Positions 1 to 8,519 of a stretch of DNA of 64,000 bases are shown here, one piece after another (the stretch's first letter is position 1; each line of letters opens with the position of its first letter). A program made the position numbers and the translations under genes. This DNA is from Hymenobacter daecheongensis DSM 21074 (lineage in GTDB: Bacteria; Bacteroidota; Bacteroidia; Cytophagales; Hymenobacteraceae): NCBI RefSeq assembly GCF_900141805.1, contig NZ_FQYN01000004.1:248001-312000 (forward strand), read 5' to 3'. The notes below the pieces were generated by a model. The model saw only the letters and a program-made list of their open reading frames with translations, made no database searches and was not told the DNA's origin.

Positions 1-758
1 TCGCCGAGCTGAAAGGGATGGTGGGAAATGGTGTTGTGCACGTGCAGCTCGCGCTCGGAGTGCGGCACGCCAAACGTAGTGAGCAGCCGCTCCCGAATCT
101 GGTGAGCCACGCGCAGGCGCTCCTCATACACGGCGGGCCGCACGCTATGGGCCAGCACGCGGTACTGAATCAGGGCCTCGGGCAGGTTGGCAATGGTGAG
201 CTGGGGCAGGTAGCGGCCGAAGAAGTCGTAGTCCTCGGTTTGGCGCAGCTGATCGTCGTAACGCAGGCCCTCTTCGCGCCACAAGCTGGCGCGCAGCATC
301 ACCGAGGGGTTGCCGATGGTCATGTTGAACACCATCTGGGCCCGGGTGTCGGCGGGCTGGGCCGGGTACTCGAACAGCATCTGGCCCGCCCCGAAGCACT
401 GCACCCAGCTGCCCACCACGTCTACTTCGGGGTGAGCGTCCAGGTAGGCAACCTGCCGGGCCAGGCGCTCGGGGTGGCAGAGGTCGTCGCCATCCATCTT
501 GGCCACCAGCTCGCCCTGCACCAGGGTCATGCCGTAGTTGTCGGTGCCGGCCCGGCCCAGGTTAACGGCATTGGTAAAGAGGCGAATGCGCGGGTCGTTC
601 AGAGCCTGTACCCGCTCGGCCGTCCGGTCCGTCGACCGGTCGTTGATGACCACGATTTCGAAATCCTGGAACGTTTGGTTGAGCAGGCTGCGCAGGGTTT
701 CCTGAATGTAGGCTTCGACATTATACACCGGCACCAAAACCGAAACGCGGGGCGACAT
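1..758 (-). CDS. Glycosyltransferase family 2, 3'-truncated by window edge
   Basis: The first 252 codons of a GT-A fold glycosyltransferase, open to the window edge with no stop. It starts MSPRVSVLVPVYN, the usual GT2 N-terminal strand; an INDRSTD segment lies near residues 39-45 and the metal/nucleotide-sugar DGDD motif at 89-92. A cytoplasmic transferase adding a sugar to a lipid-linked or surface glycan is the likely role; donor and acceptor cannot be read from sequence. The start lies 29 nt downstream of the DUF1919 gene stop, so it is probably the last visible gene of the long minus-strand polysaccharide operon. Confidence 0.85.
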   Translation of the reverse strand, partial: MSPRVSVLVPVYNVEAYIQETLRSLLNQTFQDFEIVVINDRSTDRTAERVQALNDPRIRLFTNAVNLGRAGTDNYGMTLVQGELVAKMDGDDLCHPERLARQVAYLDAHPEVDVVGSWVQCFGAGQMLFEYPAQPADTRAQMVFNMTIGNPSVMLRASLWREEGLRYDDQLRQTEDYDFFGRYLPQLTIANLPEALIQYRVLAHSVRPAVYEERLRVAHQIRERLLTTFGVPHSERELHVHNTISHHPFQLG

Positions 759-787
759 AGGCAGATAGTTCAGGTGAAAGCGGGAAA

Positions 788-1429
788 CTAAGCGGTTTTA
801 GGCTCAATCCAGCCCAGCAAATCGAAATGGGACAACGAGCGGCGGAACAGCTCCATACCGTTGGTGGTGTAGTCGGGCACGACCACGCCCTGGGGCACGC
901 CGGCCAAGGGCTTTTCCAGCAGCAGCAGCTGCTGATACGGCAGCGCGGCAAACTCGCGCACCAACTCGGGCGTGGCAAAATCCTTGCTGCCGTCGAACTT
1001 CACCCGCAGGTTGTCCCAGTTGATGCGGGCCACCCGGCGGGGCCACTTCTCGGCGGCTTCTTCCTGGGTGTGGTAGTGCAGAAACTGCAGCTCCACCTTG
1101 TCGCCGAGCGTGGCCACGGGAAACGGGTGCTTGTGGGTTTTCTGCAGCTCGTTGATGGTGTCGTAGCGCGACCTTTCCTGGAACACCAGCGGCTGGCTCA
1201 GGTAGTGCCTGGGGTTGCGCAGCAGCTCAATGTAGTCGGGCGCCATCAGCATCAGCCCGATAAAAGGCGTGTTAAACGGCAGCTCGAAATGCTTGTAGAC
1301 CTCGGCCCCCCAGCAGTCGTTGGAAATAACGGTGAAGTCGCGGTTTTGCAGCTGCTGCTGCTCGCGGCGGCGGCGGCGCTGGTAGAGCTCCTCGCTGACT
1401 TTATTACGGACCCGACTAAGAAGTGACAT
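788..1429 (-). CDS. DUF1919 family protein (exopolysaccharide-associated)
   Basis: 213 aa. After a basic coiled N-terminus comes NRDFTVISNDCWG near residues 29-41, which I recognise as the start of the DUF1919 domain, a family found in capsule and exopolysaccharide loci. The family is of unproven function, possibly an O-acyl or phosphoryl type transferase. No signal peptide or membrane segment is visible, so it should be cytoplasmic. It starts 3 nt after the upstream GT2 stop and ends 29 nt before the next GT2, consistent with one transcript. Family assignment is from memory of the motif; biochemical function is unknown. Confidence 0.7.
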   Translation of the reverse strand: MSLLSRVRNKVSEELYQRRRRREQQQLQNRDFTVISNDCWGAEVYKHFELPFNTPFIGLMLMAPDYIELLRNPRHYLSQPLVFQERSRYDTINELQKTHKHPFPVATLGDKVELQFLHYHTQEEAAEKWPRRVARINWDNLRVKFDGSKDFATPELVREFAALPYQQLLLLEKPLAGVPQGVVVPDYTTNGMELFRRSLSHFDLLGWIEPKTA

Positions 1430-1432
1430 ACG

Positions 1433-2506
1433 CTATAAACCGCTGGGTGAGGTAGATGATTGCGCCAGGCGCTGCTGCAGGGCCCGAACTTCGCCGAAAA
1501 GCCGCTGGGCCTCTCCCACGCCGGCAAGTGAAACCCGAAAGTTATGCAGCTGACGCAGAGCCTTAAATTTAGCCATTTCTCCCTCGCCCGGCGCCTGTTG
1601 CCACACCGTGGCCACGGTACCGGCCTGCCGGGCCAGCTCGGTGGCCAGCCACACCAGGTGCTTGGCATAGCGCAGGCGGAAACCGGCGGCACTCAAATCA
1701 GGATAGCGGGACACGAAGAAGTACACGGTATGAATCAGCAAAGCCGAGGGCGCGCCGGGGCCAATGCGCAGCAGGTAGTCCCAGGTCAGGCGGTTGCGGT
1801 ACATGAAGTGCCGGAAGCGCAGCCGCTCGTCGTACCAGAGCTGGTAGCCGGCCAGGCGCAGGGCCTCGCCCAACTCGATATCCTCGCCGCCGGCCAGCAC
1901 TTTGCCGCGCTGCACCTGGGTCAGAAAGTGAAAGCCGTGCTGCCGCAGCTTCAGCCAGCCCGAGCGGCGCACCACCGAGCCCGCGCCATACACGAAGCCT
2001 TGCTTGTCGGGATACGGCCCGCTCACGCCGCCGTTCTGCGGGCCGATGGCATACACGCCCTGCACCTCCTTAAACCAGGCGGGCGGCGGCACTTCGAAGC
2101 CACCTTCGGCGCAGGCCCCCAGCACCCCGATTTCGGGATGGGCCTGCATTACTTCGTGCGCAATCTGGGTGTAGTCGGGGGCCAGCAGGTTGTCGTCGTC
2201 CACGATGGCCACGGCTTCGTAGCGGGCTTCGTTCAGGCCCCGCACCAGGGCGTTTTCCTTGCCGGGCTTGGGCTCGTCTAGCACGCGGTAGGCCACGCCG
2301 GCCGGCAGCAGCTCCTGCCCCAGGCGGTGGGCCACGGCCAGCGTGTCGTCCTGCGAGGCATTGCTGATGAGCAGCACTTCCCAGGCTACTCCGGCGCTTA
2401 CCTGCTGGGCAGCCACGTAGCGCAGCACTTCGGCCAGGCGGGCGGCACCGTTGTGGGTGCAGATGAGCAGCGTTACACCGGGTTGGGCAAGGTCAGCAGG
2501 GGGCAT
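1433..2506 (-). CDS. Glycosyltransferase family 2
   Basis: 357 aa. The N-terminus reads VTLLICTHNGAARL (about residues 10-23), followed by the VAIVDDDN acidic motif near 98-105 where DDD replaces the DXD motif. The chain continues with a GT2-like C-terminal region (ED near the YGAGSVVRRSG segment, typical of inverting GT2 acceptor sites). Likely cytoplasmic sugar transferase for the surface glycan. A TAAAGGTA block at 2537-2544 is, on the minus strand, one base from the Bacteroidota -7 consensus and may be an internal promoter. Substrate unknown. Confidence 0.85.
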   Translation of the reverse strand: MPPADLAQPGVTLLICTHNGAARLAEVLRYVAAQQVSAGVAWEVLLISNASQDDTLAVAHRLGQELLPAGVAYRVLDEPKPGKENALVRGLNEARYEAVAIVDDDNLLAPDYTQIAHEVMQAHPEIGVLGACAEGGFEVPPPAWFKEVQGVYAIGPQNGGVSGPYPDKQGFVYGAGSVVRRSGWLKLRQHGFHFLTQVQRGKVLAGGEDIELGEALRLAGYQLWYDERLRFRHFMYRNRLTWDYLLRIGPGAPSALLIHTVYFFVSRYPDLSAAGFRLRYAKHLVWLATELARQAGTVATVWQQAPGEGEMAKFKALRQLHNFRVSLAGVGEAQRLFGEVRALQQRLAQSSTSPSGL

Positions 2507-2566
2507 AGCAGGATGATTGGCCGAAAGCAGGTAAGATAAAGGTAGGCGCGCCGGGCAGTTGTTACC

Positions 2567-3475
2567 CTACTTGGCGGGAGTGCGAAACAGCCATTTGCGA
2601 AACAGCTGGGGACTGATGGTAATGGCGCGCACGTAATCCAGCCAGCCTTTGGCGGCCTCTTTATTCTGTCGCAACGCCAGGCTGCGCTCAAAATACCAGT
2701 ACTGCAGGTAGCCGTCGTAGCGCTCGGCATACTTGGGCAGCAGCTTCTGGAAGTGGGTCAGCTCAAAGATCCGCTTGCTGATAAAGGCAACGCTTTTGGT
2801 GCGGTTGGCAATCTGCGAGATGCCGCCCGCGTGCACCCGGTAGCGCGACATGACCCGCGGCAGGTAGTAAATATTGCCGTGCTGGGTTACGAGCAGCTGC
2901 ATGGTATAGTCGCCGCTGTATACGCCCACAAACCAGTCGGGAATCTGCAAAGCCGAGCTGCGAAACAGCATGGAGGCGGTCGGGATGCCCCAGCCTTTTT
3001 CCACTACTTCCTGCTGGTACATCACGGGCCGGTCGGCCGACAGCACGTCGGGAAATTCCTGGCTGTAGAGCTGCCCGCGGTAAGAAGCGTCATCGGAAAA
3101 GGATTCCGCGTCGTGAATGCACAGGGCAATGTCGGGGCGGCTGTCCAGGATCTGCACCTGCAGGGCCAGCTTTTGGGGGTCGGTCCAGTAGTCGTCGCCG
3201 TCGAGCAGGGCAATGTACTCGCCCGTGCAGGCCTTGAGCGTTTCGACCAGGTTGGGCATCACGCCCAGGTTTTTGGTGGGTAGCAAGCCCTTGATCTGCT
3301 TGGGGTAGCGCCGCTGGTACTCTTCCACAATGGCCCGGGTGCCGTCGGTCGAGCAGTCTTCCCCGATTACCATCTCCACCTCGAAGTCGGTTTCCTGCAT
3401 GAGCACCGACTCAATGGCTTGCCGCAAAAAACGCTCGTGGTTGTACGTGAGGCAGCAGACGCTTACTTTAGGCAT
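2567..3475 (-). CDS. Glycosyltransferase family 2
   Basis: 302 aa. It starts MPKVSVCCLTYNHERF and carries EDCSTDGT near residues 39-46 and LLDGDDYW near 92-99, the nucleotide-sugar and Mn2+ site of GT2 enzymes. The C-terminal RYRVHAGGIS segment is common in rhamnosyl/galactosyl type GT2s that build O-antigen-like glycans. No transmembrane segment is obvious. It lies between the VioB-like acetyltransferase and another GT2 in the same direction, so it may transfer the acylated 4-amino sugar made by the upstream pair; that link is inference. Confidence 0.85.
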   Translation of the reverse strand: MPKVSVCCLTYNHERFLRQAIESVLMQETDFEVEMVIGEDCSTDGTRAIVEEYQRRYPKQIKGLLPTKNLGVMPNLVETLKACTGEYIALLDGDDYWTDPQKLALQVQILDSRPDIALCIHDAESFSDDASYRGQLYSQEFPDVLSADRPVMYQQEVVEKGWGIPTASMLFRSSALQIPDWFVGVYSGDYTMQLLVTQHGNIYYLPRVMSRYRVHAGGISQIANRTKSVAFISKRIFELTHFQKLLPKYAERYDGYLQYWYFERSLALRQNKEAAKGWLDYVRAITISPQLFRKWLFRTPAK

Positions 3476-3580
3476 GCGGGGAAGAGGTAAGAAAAACCAG
3501 TAAATGGCCGGCGCTGCTTGGGTAGCGGAGGCGAGAAGAACCCGGAATCAGCAGGCTGGCGGCGGCGTAGCCCGGTCAGG

Positions 3581-4213
3581 CTAGCTCAGCGTTTTGATGA
3601 CTTTGGCCGGAATGCCCACGGCTATGACGTTGCTTTCCACGTCGCGGTTTACCACCGAGCCGGCCCCGATAATGGAGTTGTCGCCGATGCTGACGCCGGG
3701 CAGCAGCACGGCCCCGGTCCCGATAACGACTTCCTTGCCGATGGTTACGTTGCCCGACAAATGCACGCCCGGCGACAGCTCGCAGTAGTCACCCAGCACG
3801 TTGTCGTGGCCCACGGTGCAGTTCAGGTTGATCAGCACGCCCTCGCCTACCACCACGTCGTTGGTCAGAATCGAGCCGGTCATGATGTTCACACCGGTGC
3901 CAATCGTGTTGTTGAAGGCGCCGATAAAGGCGTGGGGCGACACCGACGAGCAGAGCTGCCCGCCCAACTCGGTCATCTTCTGGGCCAGCTTACGGCGCAC
4001 TTTCGGATTGCCCACACCCAGCACGAAGCGCGGGTCCTGGGCGAATATCCGGGCCGCGTCGGCGGGGGTTTTCAGCACCGGAAACCGACCATACAGCGCC
4101 TCGGGCAAATCCTGGGAGACATCATCGTAGAAGTAGATGCCTTCCAGATCCTGTTGCTGGCTGAAAATCTCCAGTACCTCTTTGGCAAAGCCTTTTGCGC
4201 CGACGATAACCAT
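3581..4213 (-). CDS. NeuD/VioB-like sugar O/N-acyltransferase (left-handed beta helix)
   Basis: 210 aa from the ATG at 4213. The first ~80 residues (MVIVGAKGFAKEVLEIF) form the Rossmann-like PglD/NeuD domain that binds the sugar nucleotide. From about 90 on, hexapeptide repeats (for example IGTGVNIMTG, IGKEVVIGTG, IGDNSIIGAG) form the acetyl-CoA-binding left-handed helix. The start overlaps the stop of the upstream aminotransferase (TAATG), so the two are translationally coupled. By analogy with VioA-VioB and PglE-PglD pairs, it should acetylate the 4-amino group made by its neighbour. A start further upstream would lie inside the aminotransferase gene and adds a non-homologous extension. Confidence 0.85.
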   Translation of the reverse strand: MVIVGAKGFAKEVLEIFSQQQDLEGIYFYDDVSQDLPEALYGRFPVLKTPADAARIFAQDPRFVLGVGNPKVRRKLAQKMTELGGQLCSSVSPHAFIGAFNNTIGTGVNIMTGSILTNDVVVGEGVLINLNCTVGHDNVLGDYCELSPGVHLSGNVTIGKEVVIGTGAVLLPGVSIGDNSIIGAGSVVNRDVESNVIAVGIPAKVIKTLS

Positions 4214-5319
4214 TATACCCGGGCTGTGGTGGACGTGGTTGGGGCAAATACCCCGCGGATAACCGCGCACACCCGGTCGACGTCCTCGTCGCTCAGGTCG
4301 TAGTACAGCGGCAGGCACAGGGCGCGCACCGAGGCACTCTCCGACACCGGCGCGGGCTGCTTGTCGGTGTAGTCGAGCGTGTTCAGCGAGGGGTAGAAAT
4401 AGCGGCGGGGCGTGATGTCCTCGGCGTTGAGGGCGTCGCGCACCTGCAACAGCACTTCTTCCGACGGCAGCAGCGTGGGGTAGTACGAGTAGTTGTAGCG
4501 CGTGTGGTCGTGAATACGGGGCCGCACTAGGGGCGTATCGGCCAGGAGCCGGTCGTACCGCTCACTGATTTCGCGGCGCCGCCGGATCAGGTCATCGACC
4601 CGGGGCAGCACGCACAAACCCATGGCGGCGTGAAACTCCGAGCTTTTTCCGTTCACGCCCACGCCCCAGAACGCCTCCGGGCCGTTGTGGCCGAAGTTGC
4701 GCATGTAGCTGATCTTGTGGGCCAACTCATCGTTATCGGTAACGATAGCGCCGCCTTCCACGGTATGAAACAGCTTGGTGGCGTGAAAGCTCAGCGTCGA
4801 GATGTCGCCGTAGTTCAGCACCGAATTCTCCTTGTAGGTCACGCCGAAAGCGTGGGCCGCGTCATAAATCACCCGCAGGTTGTGGCGCTTGGCAATTTCC
4901 TCAATGGCCTCCACGTCGCAGGGGTTGCCATACACGTGGGTAGCCATAATAGCCACCGTGCGGGGCGTAATAGCGGCTTCTAGCAAGGCCGGATCAATGC
5001 ACAGCGTCTCGGGGTCAATATCGACGAAGACCGGCTTGCAGCCTTCCCACACCAGGCTGGAAGTGGTGGCCACGTAGGAAAACGGCGTCGTCAGGACTTC
5101 CCCTTTCAGCTCCAGCGCCTTAATGGCAATCTGCAGCGCGATGGTGCCGTTGTTGACGAAAAACAGGTGCTTGACTCCCAGGTACTCCCGCAGCTGCTTT
5201 TCCAGCTCCACTACCAGCGGCCCGGCGTTGGTCAGGTGTACTCGGTCCCAAATGCCGGTCAGATATTCAACATAGTCTTCCAGCGGTGGCAAAAAGGACT
5301 TCGTGACGTTGATATTCAT
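4213..5319 (-). CDS. DegT/DnrJ/EryC1 aminotransferase, VioA-like
   Basis: 368 aa PLP enzyme of the sugar aminotransferase family. The PLP lysine lies in LSFHATKLFHTVEGG near residues 178-192, and the catalytic-site segment YDAAHAFG near 153-160. The order of motifs (LTNAGPLVVELE, NNGTIALQ, TTPFSYVAT) resembles E. coli VioA, which makes dTDP-4-amino-4,6-dideoxyglucose from dTDP-4-keto-6-deoxyglucose with glutamate. The next gene is a NeuD/VioB-like acetyltransferase overlapping by one base, which supports a dTDP-Qui4NAc-type product. RmlA/RmlB, needed to make the keto sugar, are not in this window. A UDP-linked PglE-type substrate is the alternative. Confidence 0.85.
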   Translation of the reverse strand: MNINVTKSFLPPLEDYVEYLTGIWDRVHLTNAGPLVVELEKQLREYLGVKHLFFVNNGTIALQIAIKALELKGEVLTTPFSYVATTSSLVWEGCKPVFVDIDPETLCIDPALLEAAITPRTVAIMATHVYGNPCDVEAIEEIAKRHNLRVIYDAAHAFGVTYKENSVLNYGDISTLSFHATKLFHTVEGGAIVTDNDELAHKISYMRNFGHNGPEAFWGVGVNGKSSEFHAAMGLCVLPRVDDLIRRRREISERYDRLLADTPLVRPRIHDHTRYNYSYYPTLLPSEEVLLQVRDALNAEDITPRRYFYPSLNTLDYTDKQPAPVSESASVRALCLPLYYDLSDEDVDRVCAVIRGVFAPTTSTTARV

Positions 5320-5367
5320 GTAAATCAGGTTAGAAAACGAGGGTAGCGAGCAGCAGGCAGGAAACGC

Positions 5368-7137
5368 TTATACGATGCTTTGCGCTAATTCGGCGTACTG
5401 GTGTTGCGCCACGATCTGGCCTTTGCCCAACTCGTAGATTCGGTCGCACTCACGCAGCGTGGTGATGCGGTGGGCAATGATGAGAATGGTAATGTCGGTT
5501 TTCGAGAGCTTGTTGATAGCCTCGTTTACTTCCCGCTCCGTTTCGTTGTCGAGGGCACTGGTGGCCTCGTCCAGCACCAGGATTTCGGTGCGCTTATACA
5601 GGGCGCGGGCAATGCCGATACGCTGGCGCTGCCCACCCGAGAGCTTGGAGCCACGCTCCCCAATGAAAGTATCGAGCCCCTCGGGCAGGCCTTGCACAAA
5701 TGCCTGCAAAGAGGCTTGCTCCACGGCGTAGCGTAGCCGCTCCTCATCCACCTGGGTTTCGCCCAGCGTGATGTTGTCCCGGATGGAAGCCTGCATCAGG
5801 AACGTGTCCTGCTTGACGTAGCCGATGATGCTGTGCCAGGCCTTGATGTGGTCGGGCGTCAGGGGCTGGCCGTCCACGAGGATATTGCCCTGCTGCTCGG
5901 TATAGAAGCGCAGCAGAATGTTCATCAGCGTGGTTTTGCCCGAGCCCGAGCTGCCGATAAAGCCGATTTTCTCACCCTTCTTGACCGTCAGCGAAATGCC
6001 GCGCAGCACCGGCTCATCGTCGTTGGGGAACGTGAAGGACACGTTATGGAAGGCAATGGATTCGGTGAACGGCAGCGGCTGCTGGTTGGCGCTCAGCTTC
6101 TGGTCGTATTCCTCGGTGCGGAAGTTTTCCAGGTTCTCAATGGTGTACTGGCTTTGCTTGAGCTGCACCATCGACATCAACATCCGGTTCACCGACGGCA
6201 TCAGGCGGTAGGCGGCAGCGGCAAACAAGCCCACCAGGGCCACCAGGCTGGTGGAGTCGTTGGCAATAAAGAGGGCGTACAAAAAGATGGTCAGCACCCC
6301 GAAAATGGCGACCATCTCAATAATGCGCAGCGGCAGCAGCGTATATAAGTACGCTTCAGCATCCAACTTGCGAATTTCCTTCTGGCTATCGAGCAGCTTG
6401 TTGCGAAACCGGGTTTGCTTATCAGCCAGGCGCAGCTCCACAAAGCCGGTAAACAGGTCGGTGATGGTGGAAATGGAAATTGGATTCAGCTCATTAATGC
6501 GGTTGCCGATACTCTGAGAACGAACCCGCAGCGCCCGGTACGTGAGCAAAGTGGTAGGCAGCAGCACAAATAGCAGAATACCGAGCAGCATGGGCTGATA
6601 CACCAGTATGCCGACGACGATAACCAGCACCACCGTCAGCTCCGAAAAGAAGATAAACAGGGGCCGGATAATCATGTTCACGTAGGTGCTCGGCACCTGC
6701 AGAGAGCTGTTGATCAGGCTGGCCGAGCCCAGGTCGGTGAAGTGCCAGAAGGGGAAGTTCAGGTACTTATCCAGCTGGGTGCGGATGATAGACAGGCCCA
6801 CGGCAGCCGTAAACTTGGTCTGCAGATAGTTTATCCAAACTGAAAAAGCGTTTTTCAGCAGGAAAAAGGCCATAATGGCGATGATCAGGAACAGCAGGAA
6901 CGACTTTTCCGACTGGAAGTTGAGCGCCTGGTACAGCCAGTCGATGTACTTGTTCTTATGAATACCGCCGGGCTCGGCGGCCAGCATCATCACGGGTACC
7001 AAAGCAGCCAAACCCACGACATCCAGCAGGGAAGACAATATCAGCAGCAAGAACATCCAAACCACCTTCTGCCGCTCGGCCGCAGTCAGGTAGTATATAA
7101 TACTTGACAGGCTATATTTAATTATTCCAGTATTCAT
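5368..7137 (-). CDS. ABC transporter, fused permease/ATPase, PglK/MsbA-like flippase
   Basis: 589 aa from ATG 7137 (an in-frame TTG at 7146 is possible but less likely). Six transmembrane helices fill about residues 25-330. The ATPase follows: Walker A GSSGSGKTT near 393-401, signature LSGGQRQR near 499-506, Walker B ILVLDEATSALD near 520 and the H-loop AHR near 553. This one-chain exporter layout, with the gene inside a glycan cluster lacking an obvious Wzx in view, suggests a lipid-linked oligosaccharide flippase like PglK. An exporter of another substrate is possible. Confidence 0.85.
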   Translation of the reverse strand: MNTGIIKYSLSSIIYYLTAAERQKVVWMFLLLILSSLLDVVGLAALVPVMMLAAEPGGIHKNKYIDWLYQALNFQSEKSFLLFLIIAIMAFFLLKNAFSVWINYLQTKFTAAVGLSIIRTQLDKYLNFPFWHFTDLGSASLINSSLQVPSTYVNMIIRPLFIFFSELTVVLVIVVGILVYQPMLLGILLFVLLPTTLLTYRALRVRSQSIGNRINELNPISISTITDLFTGFVELRLADKQTRFRNKLLDSQKEIRKLDAEAYLYTLLPLRIIEMVAIFGVLTIFLYALFIANDSTSLVALVGLFAAAAYRLMPSVNRMLMSMVQLKQSQYTIENLENFRTEEYDQKLSANQQPLPFTESIAFHNVSFTFPNDDEPVLRGISLTVKKGEKIGFIGSSGSGKTTLMNILLRFYTEQQGNILVDGQPLTPDHIKAWHSIIGYVKQDTFLMQASIRDNITLGETQVDEERLRYAVEQASLQAFVQGLPEGLDTFIGERGSKLSGGQRQRIGIARALYKRTEILVLDEATSALDNETEREVNEAINKLSKTDITILIIAHRITTLRECDRIYELGKGQIVAQHQYAELAQSIV

Positions 7138-7211
7138 GCAAATCAATTGTCTTCAGCAACACCTGTTCTGAAGTCCGACAGTCGCACCTTGCCTGAAACG
7201 CGACGAAGCCA

Positions 7212-7219
7212 CAAAGGTA
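7212..7219 (-). promoter_or_regulatory. Putative -7 box TACCTTTG upstream of ABC flippase
   Basis: The minus strand reads TACCTTTG here, an exact match to the Bacteroidota sigma-A -7 consensus TAnnTTTG, 75 nt upstream of the ABC transporter ATG. I do not find a good TTTG -33 box at 19-21 nt, so this rests on the -7 element alone. It lies in the 225-nt gap after the GT47-like gene, which is where a new transcript for the flippase-VioA-VioB block would start. Confidence 0.35.
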
Positions 7220-7362
7220 CACAATTATCCCTTAAGCCGGTTTTGGGCTCCTACCCTACCGCACACCGCCGCGCCTGCTTCCAAGGCAAGCGCGGCGGCG
7301 GTACATTCAGACGTTCAGTGCTTTACCAACCTAGCTCCAGACGCGAAAAGCGAGGCGTAAGG

Positions 7363-8340
7363 CTACTGAGCAGTGGCCGCGGCCCTTGGCTTCGGCTGCC
7401 GCCGTAGCGTGTCGAGCATGTACTGGGCCACGGCTTCTTCCGAGCACACATCCTTCCACCAAGCCAGGGTTTTTTGCTGAATTTCGGACATTCTCTGCGG
7501 GTTGCCTAGCAAATCCTTAACCAGCGCATCCAGCTTGCTCCAGTCGTGCATGATAATCATGGGCGAGCCGGTGTAGTAGAACGTATCGGGCAGCGGGTCG
7601 GAGATAACGATGCAGCCCGCCCGCATGGCTTCGTAGTGCCGCAGGGTTTCTTGGCTCAGAATGCCGGTGGGGCACAGTACGATTTTGGAGTTGTAGAGCA
7701 GCTCCGTATATTTATCGGGCGTCATACCCGAGCGGAAGCCGCCCTTGTTGAACTGAATGTGGGAATCGGGGTAATGCCCGTTGTAGTTGTGCGGAACGTA
7801 CTTCTTGAATTGGTGAAATACCCGAATCCAGTACCACTGCGGCAGGGCCCGGAAAAAGGTAAAGTTCTTGAACAGCGGCAGGCGGGTATTGTGCAGAGCG
7901 CCGGAGAAGTACACGTTTGTCTTCCGGGTATTGATTTCCGTAACGGGCCGGTGCTTGGTAGACGCCGCGTAGCCCAGCGGAAACTTATACAGGTTTGGGT
8001 AAGGACCATCCTTCACCAGGGAGGTCTTGAACACGGCAAAAACCTTCTTCGACATCAGCTCATCCGGCAGCGGGCTGCTGGGGTCTTCGTCGGAGAGGTA
8101 GAGAACCACGATCTTCTTGGTGTCGCCGTGCTGGGCGATGAAGTCGTAGCGGTTATCCTTCGCAATCCACAGGTGCGAGTAAATCAGAATGATATAGTCT
8201 TTCGCCTCGGCCCCGAGCAGGGTATGGAGGTTGGCAATGATGTTGCCCATGTACTCCTGCTCGAAGTTGGAATCATCCTCCCAGGTTTCCTGGGCGAAGT
8301 TAGCCACCACATTATCGTACTCTATACCCTTGATTTTCAT
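7363..8340 (-). CDS. Exostosin/GT47-like glycosyltransferase
   Basis: 325 aa, no signal peptide. The C-terminal half carries the exostosin-type nucleotide-binding pattern: YNSKIVLCPTG near residues 218-228, then ETLRHYEAMRAGCIVISD near 232-249, where the acidic residue of the RHYEAM segment and the following glycine match the donor-site loop of GT47-type and related retaining enzymes. The N-terminal half has no close match I recognise. Likely a cytoplasmic glycosyltransferase of the same glycan pathway. The family assignment is moderate because exostosin-like folds are diverse. Confidence 0.7.
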   Translation of the reverse strand: MKIKGIEYDNVVANFAQETWEDDSNFEQEYMGNIIANLHTLLGAEAKDYIILIYSHLWIAKDNRYDFIAQHGDTKKIVVLYLSDEDPSSPLPDELMSKKVFAVFKTSLVKDGPYPNLYKFPLGYAASTKHRPVTEINTRKTNVYFSGALHNTRLPLFKNFTFFRALPQWYWIRVFHQFKKYVPHNYNGHYPDSHIQFNKGGFRSGMTPDKYTELLYNSKIVLCPTGILSQETLRHYEAMRAGCIVISDPLPDTFYYTGSPMIIMHDWSKLDALVKDLLGNPQRMSEIQQKTLAWWKDVCSEEAVAQYMLDTLRRQPKPRAAATAQ

Positions 8341-8466
8341 TCGTTTCTTTGAAAGAGTGACGCCGGGCCTCTACACCTAGCCCGGTACTGCCGCCGCCGT
8401 TGGCAGGCAAGAAATAAGCCTGATGGGACTGTACTTTTCAGGGAAATACGGTCCGGCCGGAGGGCG

Positions 8467-8474
8467 CAAAGGTA
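8467..8474 (-). promoter_or_regulatory. Putative -7 box TACCTTTG upstream of GT47-like gene
   Basis: The minus strand reads TACCTTTG, 127 nt upstream of the GT47-like ATG and inside the 179-nt gap after the acyltransferase gene. It matches the Bacteroidota -7 consensus exactly, but no convincing -33 TTTG is seen at the expected distance. Confidence 0.3.
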
Positions 8475-8519
8475 GGAATTTCCGTTCGGGTTTGCCTAGC
8501 GGTGGGGCAAAGTACTGAG

